Below are positions 13,525 through 25,060 of a stretch of 64,000 bases of DNA, in pieces. The DNA lies in the NCBI RefSeq assembly GCF_038396675.1, contig NC_088931.1, positions 39,216,001 through 39,280,000 of the forward strand, in the 5' to 3' direction. Each line of letters opens with the position of its first letter. The first letter of the stretch is position 1. The position numbers and the translations under genes are program-made. Below the pieces are notes generated by a model that had not been told where the DNA came from, ran no database searches, and saw only the letters and a list, made by a program, of their open reading frames with translations. The stretch is from Hydra vulgaris (taxonomy: Eukaryota; Cnidaria; Hydrozoa; Anthoathecata; Hydridae).

Positions 13525-14841
13525 ACGTCTGTTCACAAAAAATCCGGACTGATTTCAAATGTACACAAATTGTTCTAAATTTCGAATTTTCGATTCGAAA
13601 TTTTTAAATTTAATCTGTCAACAACAACAGTTTCATTTTGTGGCAAAATTGAGTTTAAATAATTAATTCAAATAAACATGGAGCATCTAAAAGAGAACGA
13701 TGTTAGAAATGTGATTGGAAATTTTTATAAACAAAGCATAAACAGTGGAAAGAAATTTACAGTGGATCATTTTAAGAAAATGGGAATCGCTAAATCTACA
13801 ATTTATGACATAATTAAAAGGTCTGAAAATAATTTGCCAATGAATAGAAAAATCGGTTGCGGCAGAAAACCTTTTAAAATTACACCAGAAAAGAGAGAGT
13901 CCATGATTGCAAGAGCAGAAGAGAGAATCGGGATTTCGCAAAGAAAATTGGCACTAAAATATAAGATAAGCATTTCATACGTAAATAGATTATTAAGTAT
14001 GCATGGACTAAAGTATACCAAAAGAAAAAATGCACCAAAAACAACAGAAAAGCAAGAAATTAAACAAAAGAAAAACTTATTAAAACTTTCAAAAACTTTT
14101 TTCAAGCCATCAAATGAGTTTGAAATCATCATGGACGATGAATCTTATTTCTGTGTAAATGGTGCAAATTGTTCACAAAACTCTGGCTACTATACAAAGG
14201 ATAGTTCTCAAACTGATCCTAACATTAAATTCAACTTCAAAAAAAAGTTTGACGAGAAAGTTCTCGTTTGGATTGCAATCAGTCGTTTTGGTCATTCATC
14301 GCCTTATTTTGCTGTAAAAAACTGTGCACTGGATGCAAAAACTTATTCTAAAGAATGTATTACAAAAAGACTTCTTCCATTTATAAATTCCAAGCATCAA
14401 AACATGAAAATTTTATTTTGGCCTGACGGAGCGAGATGTCATTATGCAAAACACACATTAGAAACTTACAACACTTTAGGTATTAACTTTGTCGACGCTA
14501 AAGATAACCCCCCAAATGTACCGCAGTTAAGGCCAATTGAAAGTTTTTGGGCACATTTAAAAGCAAAAGTTTATGGAAATGGATTTACTGCGAAAAATCT
14601 TGACCACCTTAAGAATAGAATTCGATTAAAGTTGAAAGAGTTTGATCCAGACTACTTTTTCAACCTAATGGATTCAGTCAAAACTAAAGTTCGAAAAGCC
14701 GCTGATTTAGGACCACTCTCGGTTATAAAATAGTTAACAATGTCCAGTCACTCATTTTAGTTAAAATTTTTGTCAAAAATCGATTAATTTTGTATTCAAT
14801 TAAGAACAATTTTTCATTCCGGATTTTTTGTGAACAGACGT
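13525..14841 (+). mobile_element. complete DD37E Tc1/mariner-type transposon
   Basis: The terminal inverted repeats read ACGTCTGTTCACAAAAAATC at 13525 and its exact complement ending at 14841, continuing through CGGA (about 24 bp). Both ends are flanked by TA (13523-13524 and 14842-14843). The 1,317-bp element carries one uninterrupted transposase gene and little else, as in canonical mariner-type elements. It lies inside the right arm of a larger inverted repeat, so it is younger than that repeat. Confidence 0.92.
13678..14733 (+). CDS. Tc1/mariner-type transposase, DD37E, intact
   Basis: This is a cut-and-paste transposase of 351 residues, the normal length for the superfamily, and would act in the nucleus on the flanking inverted repeats. 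The N-terminal ~115 residues form two helix-turn-helix segments (for example KKMGIAKSTIYDIIKR, and ISQRKLALKYKISISYVNRLL) for repeat binding. The catalytic triad is visible: IIMDDESYF (Asp153/154), ILFWPDGARCHY (Asp250) and QLRPIESFW (Glu288). The last two are separated by 37 residues, which places it in the DD37E class. No stop or frameshift is present and both terminal repeats are intact, so the copy may be recent or even active (inference). It is embedded in an inverted repeat and unrelated to neighbouring host genes. Confidence 0.92.
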   Translation: MEHLKENDVRNVIGNFYKQSINSGKKFTVDHFKKMGIAKSTIYDIIKRSENNLPMNRKIGCGRKPFKITPEKRESMIARAEERIGISQRKLALKYKISISYVNRLLSMHGLKYTKRKNAPKTTEKQEIKQKKNLLKLSKTFFKPSNEFEIIMDDESYFCVNGANCSQNSGYYTKDSSQTDPNIKFNFKKKFDEKVLVWIAISRFGHSSPYFAVKNCALDAKTYSKECITKRLLPFINSKHQNMKILFWPDGARCHYAKHTLETYNTLGINFVDAKDNPPNVPQLRPIESFWAHLKAKVYGNGFTAKNLDHLKNRIRLKLKEFDPDYFFNLMDSVKTKVRKAADLGPLSVIK

Positions 14842-14962
14842 TATATATTTTGCATGATTAACGGAAGCATTTAGTTAATTTGAGGTAACGGGTGTCATTT
14901 GATAATGCTACCCAGGTAGTAAGTAACGGGCGGATACCCGTGTACCCATTGACAGCCCTAGT

Positions 14963-15241
14963 CCTACATAATAGTTAATATTTATCATAATTTATGTACA
15001 GTGCAGAGTCAAAATCCGTGAATCAGCCAATCCTCCTTACTTTAACTTTAAACCTAATCCAATTTTATATTGAAAGCAGACTATTCTAATAAAGTCTAGC
15101 ATAACAAAATAATGCATTTAATAATTTGTATAAACCAAGGGTTGGCTTTTAAGATAGAAGAGCAAAAGTTTACAATTCATAAATATTTTCTAGTTTTTAA
15201 AGAGCCTCAAACATCTTTATGCACAAATTCTAATATATTAG
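14963..15241. other. AT-rich spacer ending in a partial minisatellite unit
   Basis: No gene. The last bases before the pogo-like element (aaattctaatatattag) are the left half of the 42-bp minisatellite unit that resumes at 18170. Confidence 0.6.
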
Positions 15242-15243
15242 TA

Positions 15244-18167
15244 GGGGAGATGGGGGCGCATTGATCGCCGTAGCAGTGTTTTGAAAATTGCGCAGAACCT
15301 GAAAGAGATGTAAAAACTTATTAACTACGAAACACATGTAGAACTATCTGGCTTTTGAAATATATAAATATTTTGATTTAAAAAAATGATAAACATGAAT
15401 AATTTTAACTTTTAAACAACCCTCTCAAAAGATCAATGTACCCCAAACTATGGGGTACTATGATCTCCGACTTGGGGCACATTGATCTTATATGCGTAAT
15501 ATTATCTAAACGTTTAACACTTCTATAACTAAATCTTGTAAATAATTTAGTCAAAGGGTAATATTGTATAACATATAATACATCTAAACTTTTTAATTAT
15601 TTTTTAAATATAGCAGTTAAACCCACTAGTCTAATTTTTAATTAAAAAATGTATAAATCACAGCAGCTATAAGCCACCCGCTTTATATACGTTTAAAACT
15701 TTACAACAACTTGAAATTTATAAGAACTGAAATATAAAGACTGAAATAAGAATACAACTTTTTAGTTTACAAAACTTGTTAAAAGTACAATATTTTGATT
15801 AAGAATATTTCATCATTTGTGAAAGTCAAGTTGTGAAGCAGCTTTTGGTTTACATTGTTTTTTATTCCTAAGCAAGCAATTCTTAGTTTCTTTCTTATCT
15901 TTTGTGGAGACTTTTTGTTGATTTTTGGTTTGCTTCAGAATTTTCTTTTCTTTTGACAAACGAATTTCATTTCTGACAGGAGTATCAGTCAAGATCCTTG
16001 TTTTTAACTGTCTACTTTTAACATTTTTTTTTCTGGCAGATGCTTTTGGGTAAGGTTTTAAAACCTCAGGTGAGATTATAGAAGCAACACTTGTTGACAC
16101 TTTGTTTAAAATACTTGTTTCAATATTTACTATAGTTATTTCAGACTCTATGTGATTAACATGTGCTGGTATCATTTCAGATTCCATGTTGTTGACAGGA
16201 GTGATAGTAACTGTATCTGGAGCAGCTCTATCTGTAACTGATGATGGTAAATATTCGTCATCTTTGAAAATTTCAGAATTGAATGGCTCAATGCCAGCTA
16301 CTCTAAATCCTGTCTGTATATTAGATGGTGAGAAAGCTTTTGTATACGGTTCTCGAACTATTGAAACAATATCATAAATGGTCATTGGTCTTGGGTTTGA
16401 AACCATCCAATTATCACATGCAGAATTGTAAAACCTTTTCAATGGTCCAAAAACAGTTCTATCTAATGGCTGCAATTTATGGCTGCAATGGGGAGGAAAA
16501 CTTATCATTGTAATTCCGTGTTGAATTGCAAGCTCCAAGCCTTTAACAGAAATATGACTTTCATGACTGTCGAGAAGTAACAAAACTGGAGATTCCTGAG
16601 AACAGTTTGAATATTTAACAAAATGTTTAATCCATTCTATGAAAATTTCTGAGTTCATCCAACCAGAAGGATTTGCATATCCCACACATCCAGGAGGTCC
16701 TTCCTTAATCATGTAATCATGAAACTTTACCCTAGGAAAAATAAATAATGGAAGAATGGAATTTCCAATAGCATTAGAGGCACAACATGCAGTTACCAAT
16801 GTTCCTCGTTCTGCAGATGTGATTCTTCCAACTTGTTTGCTTCCTCTACCAGCTAAAACCTTTACCGGCTTTTGAACGGTTGTTAAACCAGTTTCATCAA
16901 CATTATATATACAGTTAGGATTATATTTATATCGATTTCTTACCGTTTTAAGATTTTGAAAAAACTCTCTTACAGTGTGTTTGTTAAAAGCTGTTGATCG
17001 AGCGAAGCTCGTTGCTTCAGGTGTTCGTAGAGACAACTCTGGTTGTCTTTTCATAAAACCTTGCAACCAATCAATGCCTGCAATTTTATTTTTGATCCAT
17101 GATGATGGGCATATCTTATTGTTTTTTAAAGCAAATTCATATGCCAATAATCGCGTTGACCTAGTTGAAAGGCCATAGTTCATTTTTGATGCAATTAGTA
17201 AATAACTTGATAAACTTTTTTCATCTTCTGCTGTAAAAACTTGTCTATTGTTGTAGTTAGGCTTGAAAGCTTCATTTGGATTAAGCCTCTTTTTACGACA
17301 ATATCTTTTTAAAGTCATTCTATCTATGTTAAACTGACGTGCTACAACATTCAGTTGTGTTCCTTCTAAAACTTTATTAACAGCTACTTTCATTGTTTTA
17401 CTTGGTATAGCAACTTTATTTGTTTTTTTAATTCTATTTCTAACCATTTTAAGATCTGTAAAAAAATATATCAATAAAAACATATGTTTTTAGTAAATGC
17501 TAATATTTAACATAATAATATTATGTTAAATATTTTTTAATTATTATGCTAAATATTATTCTTTTGATATTATAAAATAATAGTATTATTATTACTAGCT
17601 TAAAACATAAGTAGATTTAAAAAATGAAATGCTAAAAGCTATTGTTTGTTTATATATAGTTTTTTTTTAAATTATAAATACAATTCTATTCGTTTAACTG
17701 TATTGCTTATAAACAAAAACATGGGGCACTTCGTCTTCTATGGGGCACTTTGATCCTCCGATCAATGGGCCCCGCATAGTCAAAGATATATGTACCCCAA
17801 TAGGTATAGGTAACATATTGATAGCAATATCTACTGTATAAATTGCAGCCAAATAAAAATTATATATTATATTATACACCTAACACTTACAAATTTAAAA
17901 TAAAATTGTTGTTAACCCATACAGACATCTAAATAAAAATATATTTGAATTATAGTACGATTTAAAAAAATCACTTTTTATGACGAAAAACAATATTTTC
18001 TTTATTTTTTTTGACGCTGATAACCTTATGAAAAAATATTACGAATAATCAATTAGGGAAGCATAATGGTTAATTAAATTGCAACCTCACTTCTAGTAAG
18101 GCAAAAATGAACGAGTAAAAGCCAAAAGAGCATACTGCCCCGGCGATCAATGCGCCCCCATCTCCCC
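15244..18167 (-). mobile_element. complete pogo-like transposon inserted in a minisatellite
   Basis: The inverted termini GGGGAGATGGGGGCGCATTG (15244 onward) and the exact complement ending at 18167 extend through ATCGCCG. The target duplication is TA (15242-15243 and 18168-18169). The flanks together rebuild an intact minisatellite unit (attctaatatattag-TA-cttgtgcatg), which occurs uninterrupted several times just to the right and so serves as the empty site. Sub-terminal copies of a word like GGGGCACATTGATC occur at 15450-15490 and 17720-17775. The element carries one open transposase gene on the minus strand. Confidence 0.93.
15813..17447 (-). CDS. pogo-like transposase (DDE_1 type with psq helix-turn-helix), intact
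   Basis: I chose the start MVRNRIKKTNK at 17447, not the upstream in-frame Met at 17483. A splice acceptor (tttttttacag) ends at 17456, so the first 12 codons of the longer frame are probably intronic. That gives about 544 residues. Residues 1-55 are a pipsqueak-type helix-turn-helix (VAVNKVLEGTQLNVVARQFN), followed by a CENP-B-like DNA-binding region. The DDE_1 catalytic core shows the first Asp in YNVDETGLTTV, the second in LLLLDSHESH and a third in CSHKLQPLDRTVF. A basic Lys/Ser-rich tail follows (QTKNQQKVSTKDKKETKNC). There is no stop or frameshift and the terminal repeats match exactly, so this is a young copy. Such proteins move pogo/Tigger elements; some relatives have been domesticated, but nothing here suggests that. 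Confidence 0.88.
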   Translation of the reverse strand: MVRNRIKKTNKVAIPSKTMKVAVNKVLEGTQLNVVARQFNIDRMTLKRYCRKKRLNPNEAFKPNYNNRQVFTAEDEKSLSSYLLIASKMNYGLSTRSTRLLAYEFALKNNKICPSSWIKNKIAGIDWLQGFMKRQPELSLRTPEATSFARSTAFNKHTVREFFQNLKTVRNRYKYNPNCIYNVDETGLTTVQKPVKVLAGRGSKQVGRITSAERGTLVTACCASNAIGNSILPLFIFPRVKFHDYMIKEGPPGCVGYANPSGWMNSEIFIEWIKHFVKYSNCSQESPVLLLLDSHESHISVKGLELAIQHGITMISFPPHCSHKLQPLDRTVFGPLKRFYNSACDNWMVSNPRPMTIYDIVSIVREPYTKAFSPSNIQTGFRVAGIEPFNSEIFKDDEYLPSSVTDRAAPDTVTITPVNNMESEMIPAHVNHIESEITIVNIETSILNKVSTSVASIISPEVLKPYPKASARKKNVKSRQLKTRILTDTPVRNEIRLSKEKKILKQTKNQQKVSTKDKKETKNCLLRNKKQCKPKAASQLDFHK

Positions 18168-18169
18168 TA

Positions 18170-18576
18170 CTTGTGCATGAAGCTGGGGAGCTAAATTCTA
18201 ATCTATTAGTACTTGTGCATGAAGCTGGGAAGCTAAATTCTAATATATTAGTACTTGTGCATGAAGCTGGGGAGCTAAATTCTAATATATTAGTACTTGT
18301 GCATGAAGCTGGGGAGTTAAATTCTAGTATATTAGTGCTTGTGCGAGAAGCTATGGAGCTAAATTCACATATATTATTACTTGTGCATGAAGCTGGGGAG
18401 TCAAATTCTAATATATTAGTACTTGTGCATGAAGCTGGGGAGCCAAATTCTAATATATTAGTGCTTGTGCATGAAGGTGGGGAGCCAAATTCTAATATAT
18501 TAGTACTTGTGCATGAAGCTGGGGAGCCAAATTCTAATATATTAGTACTTGTGCATGAAGCTGGGGAGCCAAATTT
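18170..18576. repeat. 42-bp minisatellite, about 10 units
   Basis: The unit starts cttgtgcatgaagctgggga and ends in attctaatatattagta. It is 42 bp, repeated about 9.7 times with scattered changes; one diverged unit around 18340 reads gcgagaagctatggag. Because 42 is a multiple of three, an open frame of 14-residue repeats (HEAGEPNSNILVLV) runs through it at 18173-18634. The frame has no host-like context, so I treat it as a by-product of the repeat. Confidence 0.92.
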
Positions 18577-20541
18577 TAAAATTGAAATTTTAACATCAAA
18601 TTTGGCTTACGAGCAGCAGGTTGCCGGCCCCTGATATAAACATTAAAAAAAAATTATAGACTTACATAAATCTTTATTTGTTTTCACAGCAGACCAACAA
18701 ACATAAACTTTGAAAAAGTAATAGTGATACGAGTAAACACCTAGTGTTTACATATTTAGTTCTGTTTGTGTGTAGTATTTATAAAGCATAACACTGTTTA
18801 AAAAAGTAGAAATATAGTTAGTGTCATTAAGTTATTGAAGGTTGAGTGAGTGTGTAACACAAGAACACAAACACTGTCTAATTTTTTTTTTTTTTTAGTA
18901 ACTAAATTTATTGAAAAAAGTACAATTGAAAAAGGTCTAGAAAATTTGATGATATTGACAAAAACTTTTTGATTTTAAAAACTGCGGTGTAGGCTGTGTG
19001 ATATATCTGTTTTTGGCTGAGTAAGACCTAAAAAAATTTTTTAAGCCAACTAAGATCTAAAAAAGTAAAAAAAAAAAGGTCCTCGTTGGCTAACATTTGC
19101 CGACTGCTAACTATAGTTCCAATTTTGCCGACTCAAGTGTCTTATTTGCTGACTAACAACTTTCGTAGCGGGGCTAGACTACTCCTCGGGACGCCTCTGG
19201 GTAACGTGACAATACTCAGTTCGTTTTTGATATAAACAAAAATTGGGATTATATAAAAAAAAAGTTTTTAAAAATATTTATATTTATGGGGCATTTATGT
19301 TATTGAATGTTTCGCTTTACAATACAATAACTTCTTATAGTATTATATTATATTGTATTAAATATACTTTTAATACAATTAATAGAATAAATGTAAGCTT
19401 TTTTTTTTCGTGCTTTTGACGTTTGATATAAGTTTTCGCGTAGTTCGTAAATATCAGTTTGAATATCAAGTTCCGCAGTAGCTTTTCAATAATTTTTTTA
19501 AAAACAATGCGTAAATATTTTAAGTATTTTATATTCCATTCATTATTGGGAATGTCTGCGTAACGTGATACACGAAATAGCATGAAATGATAGCATGATA
19601 GCAGGGAAAAAGAATCATTTTATAATTGACTTAAGTGGCGAATTAAAAATATTTCCAATTTAAAAAAAACCTAAAGTAGGATTTATTTTTAAATGCAGAA
19701 CCCCGGTTTAAAAAGAGGGCTTTTCACTTATTTTTTCCCTTAAATATATACTTTTACTTTTTTATTTTTTTATACTTTTTTTTCTTTTCTTTTCTTTTTA
19801 CTTTTTCTAAAATATTTTCCTTTATTAAAAATATCCGGAAGCCACTCCAAAGTGGATTATTATTGATTTTATTATAAATCAATTAATCAATCATTCGACC
19901 AATATATACTCTGAACTACATGATAATACAATTACAAATAATAAAATTACTAATGATGCGTTAACACCTAATAATGATGTTAATAATAAATAACAACAGT
20001 TTAATGGAGTCAATTGGTTACAAATTTATATGTTTGTGCTATTTGGGGTAAAAGCATGAAACTTAGCCTACATGTTGGTTATATTGAAATAATCATTATA
20101 AGACTCAGACCCACTTCCAAAATACCTGTTTCCATGTTTACCTATCTCCATGTTTACCGGATCATGTCCGAAGCCAAAAAAGAATTAAAAAAAACGGTCA
20201 TTTATGCATCAATCAAAAGCTCATTAAAAACGTAGCAAAAAATATAAAAACACAACATGTTAAAAGTAAATCTGTAACAATAGGCAGGGCTTTAAAAATC
20301 TAAAAGTCCGGGATAAAAACGTAATATTTTTGTACCAAATCGTATTTTTTAACTATAATTAAATGTTCTTATGTCACAAATAGTTTAATTAAAAAAAAAA
20401 AAAACGAATTTCAAAATACATAATACTAAAATATTTAATTTCAATATTTAATAAATAGTTAAAAGCATAATGTTATAGATCTAAAATTTTAAATAAACTT
20501 TAAAAACCCGTTATATTTAAAACATTTGGTAAATAATGAAT
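18577..20541. other. repeat scraps, no gene seen
   Basis: A sequence resembling a hAT terminal end (ttgccggcccctg, about 18619-18632) and another GC-richer end (gcggggctagactactcctc, about 19170-19190) suggest old non-autonomous elements. A degenerate gccgact word repeats at 19098-19160. The remainder is AT-rich without recognisable features. Confidence 0.4.
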
Positions 20542-21060
20542 TTAACGCTCACAGCCACCATCACATTTGCAAAGTGCGGTACATGGAAGTAATGCTTTTA
20601 CACGTTTACAAAGACCTCTACAACTTTCCTCCATTTTGCAGCCACATTGTATATGTTCACTGCACATTTCCACACAGCTTCCGGAATTGTCGTCCAAACA
20701 ATTTCGTAAATATTGTCTTCCATAATCCGACCCAACTCAAATAGATTAGGTAATGATGGGTTCTTACACAATATCTTACACAATACGAAGCCTGGTAAAC
20801 AGCTCTAGAGATATACAGTTAATAAGCGTAAATGATTTGACCAATGACAACAACATCAGTATCTACAGTTCCTATCATGGCGTTTTTTGAGTCCACTATT
20901 TAAAGCAGCATCAGATGTGTGTAAAAATATACGAGTGTCTGCTTCTTCTGAAAATGAACTTATGTAATTCTTTATTTTTCCTGATTGACGCGAAGAAATG
21001 ACTGCTAATGTTATGGTTGCCATCGTGAATCTGGCAGAAAAATGCACAGTTGCGAAAACT
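20542..21060 (-). pseudogene. EEADTR-type repeat protein, C-terminal part, decayed
   Basis: The minus strand encodes FSEEADTRIFLHTSDAA (about 20915-20975). After a frame change it encodes VDTDVVVIGQ (about 20835-20870), and then a cysteine-rich end CGCKMEESCRGLCK, CTALCKCDGGCE that stops at 20542. An acidic EEADTR motif, a VDTDVVV motif and a cysteine-rich tail recur, from my general knowledge, in a family of uncharacterised multi-copy proteins in invertebrate genomes, probably linked to transposons. Function unknown. At least one frameshift makes this copy non-coding. An upstream segment of the same kind of protein lies at 25060-25330 on the same strand. Confidence 0.5.
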
Positions 21061-23270
21061 TCTTTTTGAGCACAGATATTTACGATTGATCTTTTAACTT
21101 CCTTTTTTCTATTGACGTAACTGAAAAGTGGTAGCTTATTTTGTTATATTGGATTGAAGGTGGATTCCTAACACTCCTTCATTATGGTTTGGAAAAAATT
21201 GTTGAATATTTTTCCTCCAAAATTCTCAATTGAATTAACAGTATTTACCACTTCTTTGTCTTTGATATTATGGGTATCAAGCACGAGTAGATCTCGGCTT
21301 TCTTGACCAAATGGGTTACCCATGTTTGAAATTGTCTCAACTAAATTTGTAACTTGAGACGCAAACCGATTATGATGACTTTTATTTTGCTAATGATGTT
21401 TGAAACTTGTTTGAAACTTGTTTGAAACTTGTTTGAAACTTGTTTCCACGAAATAATCTTCAACATTTTCTGCGTTTAATAAATTCGACTCAAATTTATT
21501 TACGGATGAGCTAATTCAGTTCCACAAATCATTCACCAGAGTAGCTCTTCGGAGTATTCCGTCAATTCGATTGCACCTTTATAAAGTATAAAACCTTTAA
21601 TTTTTAATACATGAGTGTTTCACTTATAAATGAGAAAAAATTATTACCAAAACAACTTCGATCAATTTTATACTTTCAAAATGGATATTTTATTGATAAA
21701 TAGACATTTTATTGTTACTGTAATAAAAAAAACAACCTCCTTTAGCGCATTTTTTATTTTGCTCTCGTGCACGGTCTAACCCAATTGAAGAAAACTTTTT
21801 CTCTGTTTTGTTTACAACAAGTATGCCGTTCTGAAATAGTCTTCCAATCGAATAAAACCTGCTAAATGAACCAATAACCAGCGCGAGTAATGCGTATAGT
21901 CCAGTGCAAAAATACAAGGCAGCAGTTGTCGAATGCACTGTCCATACAAATCAAAATTTTCAGTCCTTATTGATTGCACAAAAACTTATAAAACCAGCTC
22001 AAATCAGAGTGTTATTGACCAAAATCTAAATTGGGGATAAACCTGTTCACAATTTTCTCTCTATTCATCAAAAGGTTTTTCACATCTTTCATTTTGATTC
22101 ACGTAGTCTTGATAAGCTTGTTTCATCAAAATATGAAGAGCAGCAGCAATGATCTATTGCAAAATTATTTTTTAGAGCGTTTACAACTCTGTTTTAAACG
22201 CTCTAAGGAAAACAATTTTCTGTGCAATGATGTTTATTAATTGTTTGTATACCACAAAATCAAATTCATCCTTCCTAAAAATGAAAAAGTAGAATTTAAA
22301 ATTTACGTGATGCACACTTCTTATTTTTGATACATGTGGTGCATTAAGGTATGATTCTCCTTAGTATTCTTTCCAATTCCACTGTATCAGTTTAACCAAG
22401 GAATACAATGCACAGTGGGTCAGAACAGTCTAAAAATGGCAAAACTATTTATGGATTAAATATTGACATATGAAACATGTTTATAAGGAATTTTGGGGCC
22501 AAGCATTTTATTTTTTGGCCTTGTTTTAATTTTGGAGTGCTCACAACCACACAAGTGGTTATTTTAGGGGTTGTTTAGGGTGGTCATGGGTTTCGCGATG
22601 GTTTTTCAATTAGATGGGACATTTTGTATATCTAAATATAGGTTACTGCTGTCAGGGAACTCGAATCTGGGCATATTTAATCTTTAGAAGCGGTCATGAC
22701 TGCTCAAATGGTCATTTTAGTAGTGGTCAAGGGTGGTCCTAAAATGTCCCGATGTTTTTCAATTAGGTTGGACACTTTGTTTACATCATACATTAATACA
22801 TCAAGAGCCCCTTGGCCTCCTCAGGTTGATTGGATTCTTTAACTTTTCCTGATTTCTTCTTATTCTGGACACCTTAGTAAGGTAGCTGCAAAGCATTTTC
22901 ATTATAAGGTTTTAATCTGTTTGAATTATAACCTTATGATAAAAAAATTATAATTTGGTTATAATTTGGCCTGGAGAATTTTGTTGTGTAGTGCTTCTGT
23001 TGTTTTAGTCTAAAACATTATTATTAGGGTGTATAAAGTGACTATTTTTCACAAAAAAATTAATGTCTTTCCATTTTATGGGAGTTACTTAAATGAACAA
23101 AACACATTTGACACATTTAAAGTACAATTTTCTAGATTAATACGGCATTTTAGAAAAGTTATTTAGACGACATTAAAACTAAAGGCACTAGATGATGTAG
23201 TTTTCTCGCTTTCAACATAACGAGAAATTAAAAAACTTTTTTTCTCGTAAATAAGCTAATTTAAACTCTT
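21061..23270. other. no gene seen; short repeats
   Basis: The 12-bp word gtttgaaacttg is repeated four times around 21405-21445. A segment with two related parts (ggtcatttta, ttttcaattaggtgggac and similar) lies at about 22540-22770. Otherwise the sequence is AT-rich. Part of 21061-21600 may be further decayed sequence from the EEADTR-type gene, but no frame convinced me. Confidence 0.4.
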
Positions 23271-23271
23271 T

Positions 23272-23812
23272 ACTAAACTAAACTATTTTTTTTACATAAA
23301 TTAAACTATTCTTTTTACATAAATTAAACTATTCTTTTTACATAAATTAAACTATTCTTTTTACATAAATTAAACTATTCTTTTTACATAAATTAAACTA
23401 TTCTTTTTACATAAATTAAACTATTCTTTTTACATAAATTAAACTATTCTTTTTACATAAATTAAACTATTCTTTTTACATAAATTAAACTATTCTTTTT
23501 ACATAAATTAAACTATTCTTTTTACATAAATTAAACTATTCTTTTTACATAAATTAAACTATTCTTTTTACATAAATTAAACTATTCTTTTTACATAAAT
23601 TAAACTATTCTTTTTACATAAATTAAACTATTCTTTTTACATAAATTAAACTATTCTTTTTACATAAATTAAACTATTCTTTTTACATAAATTAAACTAT
23701 TCTTTTTACATAAATTAAACTATTCTTTTTACATAAATTAAACTATTCTTTTTACATAAATTAAACTATTCTTTTTACATAAATTAAACTATTCTTTTTA
23801 CATAAATTAAAC
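23272..23812. repeat. 23-bp satellite, about 23 copies
   Basis: The unit is taaattaaactattcttttt plus aca (23 bp). Copies are virtually identical from about 23295 to 23812; only the first one or two vary. Such homogeneity means recent amplification. Confidence 0.95.
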
Positions 23813-23858
23813 CTTTTTGCATACATAAATACAAATAATAAATATTCTCTTCAGAGAT

Positions 23859-24360
23859 GAATCCAGCAATTTTAGAGTTTTCAGACATTAAGCAAACTCC
23901 AAACATTTGTATATTTATACTTATTTCAAATAATGATGCATTGCAAAAAGTTGCGATGATTGGAGGCTGGGAACAAATAAGCCCCAAAAATTTTTCCCCC
24001 TTCCCTCCACCACCATCACTACCACTATTCACCACTCATCCCAAATGTGAGAACAACAAGTTGATAAAATATTTTTTGTACTATTTTTAACTATACTTAT
24101 ATTCATCAATAAATTTTAAGTTTCATAGTATTATCTCTTAGCATTTAAAAACTATGACCGTGTCAAGTTTAAACCCCCCTCAATTTGAGGGGGTCACAAA
24201 TTTTATATGGTCATAATTTTTGAACGCTGAGAGATCATACTATGAAACCTAAAATTTATCGATGAATATAAGTCTAGTTAAAATTAGTACAAAAAAGATT
24301 TTATCAACTTGCTGCCCACACGTTTTGAGTAAGGGAGAGATAAAGTTTCGGGGTTAAATT
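23859..24360. mobile_element. foldback MITE, copy 1
   Basis: Arms of roughly 100 bp at 24061-24160 and 24205-24308 are inverted copies of each other (ttgataaaat and attcatcaataaattttaag against their complements). They meet at a short palindromic centre (cccctcaatttgagggg, 24174-24193). Flanking sequence to the left (aaaagttgcgatgattggag) is found inverted beside the second copy at 26634-26890. The open frames within it are incidental. Confidence 0.7.
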
Positions 24361-25060
24361 TGTTCCTAGCCTCAAAATCCTTATTTGTTCCCTTCTCTTT
24401 CATAACATTTTCCATATCTTTTCACAGTAACATTAAAAATGCTATTCAAAAAAGATTTTAATAAGATTTAAATGATTAAAACCGTTCTTTTCGCGTCTCC
24501 TTCAGTTTTTAAAGTATAATCTACGATTGGATATCATTTATAATAAAAGCCTCGCACCGACTGCGCTCAGCTGAGCTCAGAAAATTCGGTCGTAAATTTT
24601 TATCTATATATTAGAGTGTCATTTAAAGTAGATCACATGTGCGGTCTAGTGTGGGGTAGAGTTTTTCGACTTGTGTAAAGGTAAGTGTTAAAAAACAATG
24701 TTACGCATTTTAAGGGGTTTTATTGAAAAACACTTAAAAAAAAAGCAAACATAAAAAATAAATTTTCAGATTTCTTCTTCTTATTTCAATATATGATGTC
24801 AATGGACTAATATAAACTTTTAAGAAACTAAAGTTTTGTAAAATTGTCTTGCTGCCCTCATATTTCATTTTTAAATGATTTTTTACACTTTCACCAATAT
24901 TTGAAAAATAAAATTATGACATTTTTGTTATAAAATTATTATACTGAGCTCAAAAATCACACTAGGGAATAATTTATATCAGTTTTAGAGTGCTGGGGGT
25001 CTCTAGAATACATTTACAAAAAGAAATTACTCTAATATAAAAGTCGGTTTTGAAGGGTTT
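24361..25060. other. no gene seen
   Basis: AT-rich sequence with one short GC-richer patch (gcaccgactgcgctcagctg, about 24554-24573). Nothing recognised. Confidence 0.4.

Larger units (their letters stand above)
12546..14962. repeat. long inverted repeat, one arm interrupted by a mariner-type element
   Basis: The left arm (about 12546-12655) contains gtagcattatcaaacgttac, then atgctatcgttatccatgca, then tttcataatttacagatg. The complement of this series is found on the right as two pieces: 13500-13524 (catctgtaaattatgaaata) and 14842-14925 (catgattaacggaagcattt through gataatgctacccaggtag). The DD37E element at 13525-14841 separates the two pieces. The loop holds a 41-bp triplicate repeat and a (TA)n array. 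Probably a foldback or MITE-like element; type unknown. Confidence 0.6.

Noticed and set aside
18173-18634. 153-codon frame of 14-residue repeats (HEAGEPNSNILVLV)
   Set aside because: The 42-bp unit is divisible by three, so an open frame follows automatically. The array is interrupted by a transposon and has no gene context.
23272-23812. CRISPR-like array
   Set aside because: The units are contiguous with no unique spacers; it is a eukaryotic satellite.
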